Shown here: piece by piece, positions 56,228 through 64,000 of the stretch
Numbering within the stretch: the stretch's first letter is position 1
Layout of the letters: every line of letters starts with the position of its first letter
Source: Bubalus kerabau
Taxonomy: Eukaryota; Chordata; Mammalia; Artiodactyla; Bovidae
NCBI RefSeq assembly: GCF_029407905.1
Contig: NC_073624.1
Span: 632,501-696,500 of the forward strand
Direction: 5' to 3'
Length of the DNA stretch: 64,000 nucleotides
The notes under the pieces: generated by a model
Databases searched by the model: none
Told to the model about the DNA's origin: nothing
The model's input: the letters and a program-made list of their open reading frames with translations, nothing else
Program-made: the position numbers and the translations under genes

Positions 56228-57629
56228 ACGGGAGAGGAACAAGATGGTGGAGGAGTAGGTGGACGTGGAGTACCTCTCTCTCCACGGATACATCAGGAAT
56301 ACACCTTCAGACACAGAAGTGCACGCAGAACACCAGCTGAGAGCAGATAGGAGGACCTGACCAGCAGGAAAGAATTTACAGAACATGCAAAACTCAGTAG
56401 GACGAAGGAATTAGCATGAAAAACAGGAGTTGGTAGGACTGGACCTGCCCTCGGTGGGTGGCGGAACTGAAGCAGGGGTCCAATCCCCACACTGGGGCAA
56501 TTGTCTGAGTCAGAGGAGAAGCATTTCAGGCTGAGAGGGAGACAGCTGATCTGTGGCGGCCTAAGTGGAACATGGATCAGACAGTCCTTGCTGCAGCCAT
56601 ACATACCCTGGATGGTGCGCTCTTCGCAGTCCTATAGACTGTGGCCTGCCAGGCTTTTCTGTCAGGGAGGGGGTTTTCCAGGCAAGAATACTGGAGCGTA
56701 CTGGCCAATACTGGCTGCCATACCCTTCTAGAGCACTGTATTCCTGCTGCCTTAGCCGCCAACCCCCCTGAGTACCTGGTCCTGCTGGAACCCCTGCGAC
56801 CCAGGCAGCTGCCCTGCCTCCGCGCCGGGCCCTCACAGGGGCAAACCCAGTCCTCCAGGGCAGCCTCAGGAGCAAACCCCAGCGGACAGCCCACATGCAG
56901 AGGTGGAAATAAAACCACAGTTGAAACCCAGGGGCAGTGTGGCTAAGGAATAAGACCCAAAACCTTTCCACCAGCTGTACAAGCTGCAGATTAAATCCAC
57001 ACGATCAGCTAGGCAGACTCTGTGTCTGTGGAATATATAAAAGGTCATTGAGAGCTCCCACAAAAGAAAAGGCACTAGTTCTGATACCTGTGAGCATTGG
57101 AAGCAAGAACACAGAGGAACAGCAACAGATTAGAATCTGAGCTGCCCCCGCAGCAGGTCCAGTGATCAGCATGGTGTCAGAGGGCATCCCAGGGAGGCGA
57201 GGTGGACTGCGGCGCCCAGCGAGGGAAAGGACCCTGGCAGCAGCCACTCAAGAAAAACGTGTATTATTCTCACGTTTGACTTGTTCTGCAGGTTCTTCTG
57301 GATTTTTTCTCTTTTCTCCCCCGTCTCTGTTGTAGTTGGCAATTCTATTGGCACTATGAAATCGAACTAAGCTTTTGAGCTTTTTTTCCTCAGTCACATT
57401 TTTAATTGTTGTTATAAACCTCTGCCTCTATATTGGGCTTTTGCAGTTCTGGGGAGTTGTTTTTTTTCTTTTTTCTTTTTTTAATTTTAATTTTTTAAAC
57501 CTATTATTATTTTTTCTATATTTATTCCTTTGTTTGCCTTTCCTACTGTTCTTTTCCCCTTGCAGTTAATCTTTTATATATATAAGTCTTCATCTACCTC
57601 TATGTAAATTTGCATATCCTTTCAAGAAA
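56228..57629 (+). mobile_element. Bovine L1 5' UTR
   Basis: GAACAAGATGGTGGAGGAGT opens the typical bovine L1 5' UTR, followed by CACGGATACATCAGGAATAC and later AACTAAGCTTTTGAGC. A SINE-like patch (GGCCTGCCAGGCTTTTCTGT, CAAGAATACTGGAGCG) lies at about 56615-56735. ORF1 is not reached; BovB sequence interrupts at 57630. Confidence 0.75.
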
Positions 57630-58639
57630 TGTTGTTCCATGTCCAGTTCTAACTGTTGCTTCCTGACCTGCATACAGATTTCTCAAGAGGCAGGTGGAAC
57701 AACAGACTGGTTCCAAATAGGAAAAGGAGTACGTCAAGGCTGTATATTGTCACCCTGCTTAAATAACTTCTATGCAGAGTACATCATGAGAAATGCTGGA
57801 CTGGAAGAAACACAAGCTGGAATCAAGATTGCCGGGAAAAATATCAATAACCTCAGATATGCAGATGACACCACCCTTATGGCAGAAAGTGAAGAGGAAC
57901 TAAAGAGCCTCTTGATGAAAGTGAAAGAGGAGAGTGAAAAAGTTGGCTTAAAACTCAACATTCAGAAAACGAAGATCATGGCATCCAGTCCCATCACTTC
58001 ATGGGAAATAGATGGGGAAACAGTGGAAACAGTGTCAGACTTTATTTTTCTGGGCTCCAAAATCACTGCAGATGGTGACTGCAGCCATGAAATTAAAAGA
58101 CACTTGCTTCTTGGAAGAAAAGTTATGACCAACATAGATAGCATATTCAAAAGCAGAGACATTACTTTACCAATAAAGGTCCATCTAGTCAAATCTATGG
58201 TTTTTTTCAGTGGTCATGTATGGATATGAGAGTTGGACCATAAAGAAGGCTGAGTGCCAAAGAATTGATGCTTTTGAACTGTGGTGTTGCAGAAGACTCT
58301 TGAGAGTCCCTTGGACTGCAAGGAGATCTAACCAGTCCATCCTAAGGGAAATCAGTCCTGAATATTCATTGGAAGGACTGATGCTGAAGCTGAAACTCCA
58401 ATACTTTGGCCACCTGATGCGAAGAACTGACTCATTGAAAAAGACCCTGATGCTGGGAAGGATTGAAGGCAGGAGGAGAAGGGGATCACAGAGGATGAGA
58501 TGGTTGGATGGCATCATGGACTCGATGGGCATGAGTTTGAGCAAACTCCAGGAGCTGGTGATGGACAGGGAAGCCTGGCATGCTGCAGTCCATGGGGTCG
58601 CAAAGAGTCGGAGATGACTGAGCAACTGAACTGAACTGA
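57630..58639 (+). mobile_element. BovB LINE with 5' inversion
   Basis: Positions 57695-58639 are sense BovB (GKGVRQGCILSPCLNNFYA, YADDTTLMAESEEELKS, GRRRRGSQRMRWLDGI) ending in an ACTGA tail. The first 65 bases (57630-57694) are BovB in the opposite orientation, and the junction pairs TGTTGTTCCA with TGGAACAACA. A frame of 196 codons is open, then a one-base insertion (T run at about 58201) shifts it. Confidence 0.93.
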
Positions 58640-59150
58640 CTATGTCAAATCTACCAATCATTTTAAGGAGAATTGACAGCCTCACGATGCTGAGACTCCC
58701 AATCTACCCACTTGATGTATCTTGACATTTATTTACATACTATATTCTTTGGTTTTCCTAAGCAATATTTTTAGGGTGGATTTTTTTCTCATCAAATGAA
58801 TTCCTATGTATCAGATGTATTTTCTATACTTTTATACAGGTATTTTTATCAATTGACTTTGCTACTTTAATAAATGGTGGGTATTAATCTTTTGCTCTTC
58901 TCTTGGTGAGAATGTTTACTGTTGATGATGCCAGCTTGGTGGTCAGCTGTGGCCGTCAGGTCTCACATCTGGTCCTCAGACCTCGCCCACCTGCCAGCTG
59001 AGCGCTTGCCCCCCTCTCCCCACTGCCCAGGGCTCCTTCCTGGCAGTCACCTTTCTATCTCTGTTCCTATGAGTTTGAGTTATTTAAGATTCTACATATG
59101 AACGATATAAATGGTGTTTTAAAATTTATTTCCCAATTATTTGTGCTAAT
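58640..59150 (-). mobile_element. Old L1-like segment
   Basis: AT-rich text (CAGCCTCACGATGCTGAGAC, ATTGACTTTGCTACTTTAAT) of L1 antisense type, with a GC-rich insert at about 58970-59050. Confidence 0.45.
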
Positions 59151-59774
59151 GTGTCGATGCCCCCGCGGCTCTTGCACGCTGCCCCTGCAGCCCGCCTCCT
59201 GCAGGGCTCCCCTCCTGGTCCTGCCAGCTTGTGTCTTTTCGGATCTCCCGCGCTGCACTCCCCGCAGCGTCTGTCCGCCTCCCTTTCCAGTCTGTCCACC
59301 TTGTCCTGGTTCCTGCCCCCCTGCACTGAGGGGAGCAGGCAGGAGTCCACTAACAAGGCCGGAGTAAGGTCCCCACAAACACACGCTCTCGAACAGGGGA
59401 CACTCCTTGTCAGCTGGGAGTGGTTTTCTTTTCTCTGTTTATCATGAATGACACAGAATCTGCACCGTTTCCCCTGAATCTTCGGAGACGGTCGTGTCAC
59501 TCTGTTCGTATGAGTGGCATCCATCCCCGTAGGACTGAGAAGCGGACCTTGCCTTCCTTCGTCATCTCTTTAAAGTCTACAGAATGAGATGTTTCACTTT
59601 TATATCTAACATTGCCACCCCCACTGCCGTCAGTGAGTGTCGCCAGGGTCTGTCGCTTTATCCAGCTTCGCAGAGAACCAGCCTGAGGCTTTGTTGAACT
59701 TTCAATTTGCTTCCCTGGCTCTTGCATTTGGGGTTTTATTTGTCTTCCTGTATATGTATATGCATGGGCTTTGC

Positions 59775-59946
59775 TCAGAGCTCGGTTGGTAAAGAATCCG
59801 CCTGCAGTGCGGGGGACCTGGGTTTGATCCCTGTGTTGGGAAGATCCCCTGGAGAAGGGAACAGCTACCCACTCCAGTAGTCTGGCCTGGAGAACTCCAT
59901 GGACCGGTCGCAAAGAGTCAGACCCAACTGAGCGACTTTCACTCAC
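59775..59946 (+). mobile_element. Bov-tA SINE
   Basis: GCTCGGTTGGTAAAGAATCC, GATCCCCTGGAGAAGGGAAC and GACCCAACTGAGCGACTTTC mark a sense copy. Confidence 0.9.
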
Positions 59947-60149
59947 TTGGTGTGTGCATATATATGTTTAATTGGGGTGTAATTGCTTTAAGATGTTGTG
60001 TTGGTCTCTGCTGTACACCGAGGTGGCTCAGCCATGTGTATACATATGTCCCTGCCTCGTGGACCTCCCTGCCCCGCCCCACCCCATCCCTCTCGGTCCC
60101 GCAGAGCACTGAGCTGAGCTCCCTGTGCGGCACAGCGGCCTCCCAGTAG

Positions 60150-60277
60150 CTATTTAATATTTCCAAATCAAGCAACTGACAATGGATTAACCTCCAAAAT
60201 ATACAAACAGCTCATGCAGCTCAATATTAAAAAATAAATAAACAAGCAACCCAATCAAAAAATGGGCAGAAGACCTA
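60150..60277 (+). mobile_element. L1 ORF2 fragment (sense)
   Basis: AATGGATTAACCTCCAAAAT, AAACAGCTCATGCAGCTCAA and CAATCAAAAAATGGGCAGAA are L1 ORF2 sense signatures. Confidence 0.75.
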
Positions 60278-61834
60278 AGTAGGCATTTGTTATTTGGGTT
60301 TGTTTTTCTTCTAACTTCTTGAGCTAGAAGTTGGTTAGATCTTAATATTTGGCATTTCTTCTTTTTGATACATGACAGGCAAGTTAAGGATGGCAATTAC
60401 CCTTTATTTTCTGCTTTAACTGTATCTGAAAATTTTTGAAATGTAGTGTTTGGGGTATTATTCAGATCAGCATTTTCTAGTTTTCAGTACAATTATTTCT
60501 TTGATCTCTAGGTCACTTAGAAATCGGTTTCCTTTCAATACATTCGCATCAGATTTTGGAAGTGGCTTGGATTCTTCTTGTCGGCATAATCGTGTTTCGA
60601 CCGGAGCCGGGTCGCTGCAGCACCAGACCTTCGCCGTGGGGTGTTGTGTGTGGTCAGTGCTGGTGAAGACAGCGTGTGCTCCGTGCGTGTCGAGTACCAC
60701 AAGTGCGGCCGGGTTCTTTAGTGTGGCATTCACATCTTCCATGTTCTTTCTGCTTTTTCTTGTCTGCATGTCCCGAGTATGATGACAACCTTTGGGGACA
60801 CATCGGCTTCTTACAATCCTGACAACTTTTGCTCTGCATTTCTTCAGACTCTGTTATTAACTTTATTTTGGTTCGAATTTTCCTGGGTGTATGTTTTCCT
60901 TTCAGTCACTCCCTAATCTTGGGTCTTACATATTTCTCTGCATAAAATCTGATTTCTTTTTTTTTAGCGTGAAAGTGGGTTTATTCTGGGAGAGACACAC
61001 TCCACAGACAGAATACAGTCCATCTCAGAGGGCAAGAGCACCGATACTCTGAATCCAAACTGAGCACGCTCTTAACCAGCGCATTTCTCATTTACGTCCT
61101 GGGTGATCGTCTGTGTACACAGATGGCGTGGATTGTGCACACAGATTACTCCAGAACAACAAACACCGCTTGCCCACACGTTTCTGAGGGCCAGGGATCT
61201 GAGACAGCCTTAACCTTGTGGTCCAAGCCCAGGTCTAGCATGAGGTTCGGTCAAGGCCGTGGCCGAGGCTGGGTCACGTGAAGGCTTGACTGGGTGGGGG
61301 GTGGGGGTCCGCTTTCCAAGGGTTCGCTCACCCGGACGAGGGCTGGAGGCCTCACGTCCTCACCTCACGGACCCTCCAAAGGGCCGCCTGAGTGACCTCA
61401 CGGTGGGTGGAGCATCCGCAGAACAAGAAATTCCCCACAGGCCCTGGAGTCACGTCTTCTGTGGCTCAGCCTGAGAAGTCACACTGGGTCACTTCTGCCC
61501 TGTCCTGCTGGCCACAAGCCCGTCCTGATGTGACGTGAGGGGTCTGCCTGGGGCTGGGGCACAGGAGGCAGGGCTCGCCCAGGGCCGCCTTGAAGCCTCA
61601 AGCCCTCAGGACCTCTCATTTGATTGCATCTGATGTCTGTTTATCCTTCTCCAGCTCGTGTTCATCTTTCTCTTTGCCTTATTTTCATTAATGTTTTTGT
61701 CATTTCAGTTTCTCCTCCTTCTGGTTTGGAGGTCACACACTCTGTTTCTGGCCTTTTAGCTGTTGCATAGAAATGACTAGCTGCATGCTGAGGTTAACGT
61801 CTAAAGTTCCGAAAATCCTACTTTTACTCCCGCC
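60278..61834. other. Mixed intergenic DNA, no gene seen
   Basis: The first 650 bases are L1-like AT-rich DNA. At 60956 a T run of about 10 introduces a stretch to about 61300 that looks like a minus-strand retro-copy starting with an A tail, family unknown. The rest is unique and moderately GC-rich. I found no exon. Confidence 0.4.
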
Positions 61835-62043
61835 CGGACAAAGTAAAGAACCTGCCTGCCAACTCAGGAGACATAAGAGACACAGGTTCACTCCCTGGGT
61901 CAGGAAGGTCCCTTGGAGGAGGGCATGGCAACCCACTCCAGTGTTCTTGCCTGGAGACTCCCATGGACAGAGGAGCCTGGAGGGCTGCAGCCCATGGGGT
62001 CGCAGAGAGCTGGGCACGATGGAGCGGCTTAGCAGCAGCAGGA
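61835..62043 (+). mobile_element. Bov-tA SINE
   Basis: AAAGTAAAGAACCTGCCTGC, GTGTTCTTGCCTGGAGACTC, GGGCACGATGGAGCGGCTTA and an AGCAGCAGGAC tail. Confidence 0.9.
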
Positions 62044-63430
62044 CAATACAGTGGCCTTCGGCTTGGAGACAAGGGACATTAGTACTGTGTGTTCAGACCA
62101 CACAGCAGCTCTGCACCCTGCGCCCTCCCCAGGTCTCAGCCTCCCCTACGGAAGCTCTATCTATCCTCTCTCGGAATCTCACCTTGAAAGAGACAGGCTC
62201 TCTGCAGTGGGCGCCCAGCCGGCCCTCTCAGCACCTTTCTCCTTGGCTGTCGCCGCTGCTCTCAGATACTCGGACAAGTCCATGGCTTTCCAAAAGTGAA
62301 CTGCCTTACTTGCCTGCAAAATTTCCGACTGTTTTAAGGACAGGTCTGGGTGTGCGGTTTTATTTGTATTTACTCAAACTGGAAATCTCCAAGCTTTATT
62401 AATCGGCACACTCGTGTCTTTAATGGTTTATGAGAAGCGCTCAGCCTTTAACCCTTTGAGTACCGCCTCCGCCCCGCCGCCTCGCCTTGCCTTGGGCGCT
62501 CCGGGGTGATTGTCCGCCCACCGCCCGCCCGTCTCTACCCACCTCCTGTGTCACTTCACCTCCCAGTCAGCTTTTGGTTTCCTGCAGGGCCACCGGCGTA
62601 GGCTCCTCCTCTGCCTTCCAGATCATTCTGTCCTCAGAGTCTAGAGAACCGTGAATCCCATCCACTGAAAGGTTTTAGTTATTATAGAGTCATTTTTTAG
62701 AAACGCTACTTTTTAATAAATTTGGCTATTCTCTATAATTCCTTTCCTTTGCCTAAAATCTCTAACTCGTATTGAAATCATGTAGTGTTCTGTGTCTGAT
62801 AATTCTATCAGCTTGTGAGGTCTCAGGTCACGTTCTGTTTCTGCTGGCACTCTCACATTTTATTAGAGACGGATCATTTTCTTTAAGAAACTGATTGCGG
62901 GGAGTCTGCATTCCTTCCAGGATGCGAGCACGTCCCCTCAGAGAGCCGTGTGTGCCCCAGCAGAACCCCCTCCCCGGCCCCTCATCTTCCATCTCCTGAG
63001 CGAGGCCACCCGCACCACTTTAAGCTCGTAGTCTGAGGCTTGGTGCCCTCCGCACCCTGCCCCAAGCCCAGGGATGAGAACTTGTCACCAGACCTGTTTC
63101 CTGTTTGGGACTAGCTCAGGGCAATCTCCCTGGGATTTCCACCCACCCTGCTCAGCACCAAGAACACGCCTCGCGCTCCCTGGGACTGGGAAGGTGTGTT
63201 TTGGGCTTGCCCATGGTGTAATCTTTTGGGGTTGCCACTTTTTGAGGGGCAGGGTGTCTCTCACCCCTCGTGGGGGTAGTCTTCTGCCTCCCCAACCCCT
63301 AAAGCCTTGGAACCTCGAGCCCGGGTGGTCCCGGTCCACAAAGGCTCATCCCTGCAGACTTCACCTTATCGTTTCTTGCTTTTTGCCTTTTGTCGCTTTT
63401 AAGAAGGTGTTTTTCATGTTTCATGGTCAC
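62044..63430. other. Unique intergenic sequence, no gene seen
   Basis: No repeat or exon recognised. The next gene expected from human synteny (IL17REL) may begin beyond the window, but nothing here supports it. Confidence 0.4.
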
Positions 63431-63640
63431 TTCAGTTCAGTCGCTCAGTCGTGTCTAACTCTGCGACCCCATGGACTGCAGCACGCCGGGCCTCCCTGTC
63501 CATCATCAACGTCTGGAGTTCACTCAAACTCATGTCCATCGAGTCTGTGATGCCGTCCAACCGTCTCATCCTCTGTCGTCCCCTTCTCCTCCCGCCTTCA
63601 ATCTTTCCCAGCATCAGAGTCTTTTCCAAAGAGTCAGTTC
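63431..63640 (-). mobile_element. BovB 3' end fragment
   Basis: TTCAGTTCAGTCGCTCAGTC to TCTTTCCCAGCATCAGAGTC: the minus-strand 3' end of BovB (GRQRMRRLDGITDSMDMSL), truncated after 210 bases. Confidence 0.92.
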
Positions 63641-64000
63641 AGGTTGCTGTTTTTTCCCAGAAGCACTGATCTGGATCCAGAGCACCAGCTCCTGAGTGGA
63701 CACCCCCCACTTTGGGGCCTCCACGCCCTCCCCTCACGCCCCCTCCTTCACCCCAGGATGTGCAGCGCAGGGCTCCCCTGTGTCTCAGTGACCCCCCCCA
63801 GCCCCTAATGGACCGCGCAGCGCCCCTTTGCCCTGAGGGCCTGACCGTTCCAGGTCTGGCCCGGCCAGCCCCACCCCCGTTAGGCCTGGACTGCACAGAC
63901 CTGCCCCTTGGCCTCTGTGCCTGCTCCCCTGAAGATGCAGCCCCCGCCCCAGCTTCCCGCACCCCCACGTGCCATGCAGGCCCCGGCGCACCCTGCAGGA

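Noticed and set aside
59000..64000. Exons of the next syntenic gene (IL17REL)
   Set aside because: I looked for spliced, conserved coding segments and found none I could support.

Overview
This is mammalian nuclear DNA from a ruminant, most likely cattle or a close bovid. The evidence is many BovB LINEs, Bov-tA and BOV-A2 SINEs, bovine-type L1 sequence and genes split by GT-AG introns. There is no operon, phage, IS element or CRISPR array. Two protein-coding genes are recognisable, both on the + strand and in the order known from human 22q13.33: MLC1 then TTLL8. In cattle that block lies near the distal end of chromosome 5; this placement is inference.

Layout. 1-1095: BovB in a MLC1 intron. 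3381-3542 and 4951-5025: the last two coding exons of MLC1, an astrocyte membrane protein, with a probable 3' UTR to about 6245. About 6880-7340: a CpG island holding an RFX-type X-box, the likely TTLL8 promoter. 7775-43.6/44.2 kb: TTLL8, a tubulin glycine ligase of motile cilia and sperm. Thirteen coding exons were placed by splice sites, reading phase and resemblance to human TTLL8. All twelve junctions keep one frame from ATG to stop; the 3' end is the weak point because the last exon reads into a dispersed repeat. 44.5-64 kb: downstream sequence, mostly nested L1, BovB and SINE copies, with no exon I can support.

Structure inside the introns. The intron before exon 8 holds a 2.5-kb minisatellite with a 45/46-bp unit that grew inside an old L1 and carries a 728-bp higher-order duplication. 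The next intron is a nest of L1, BovB and SINE insertions, including a BovB with a 5' inversion and clear target-site duplications. G-rich arrays sit just before exons 8 and 11, a 30-bp array lies after exon 4, and a short telomere-like run lies between exons 11 and 12. A CpG-rich 31-bp array lies downstream of the gene, and an approximately 135-bp inverted repeat flanks the last MLC1 exon.

I found no unknown biochemical system. The more interesting observations are the complete TTLL8 model, the X-box, an aspartate in the last hydrophobic helix of MLC1, the minisatellite born from an L1, and three palindromic BovB junctions.
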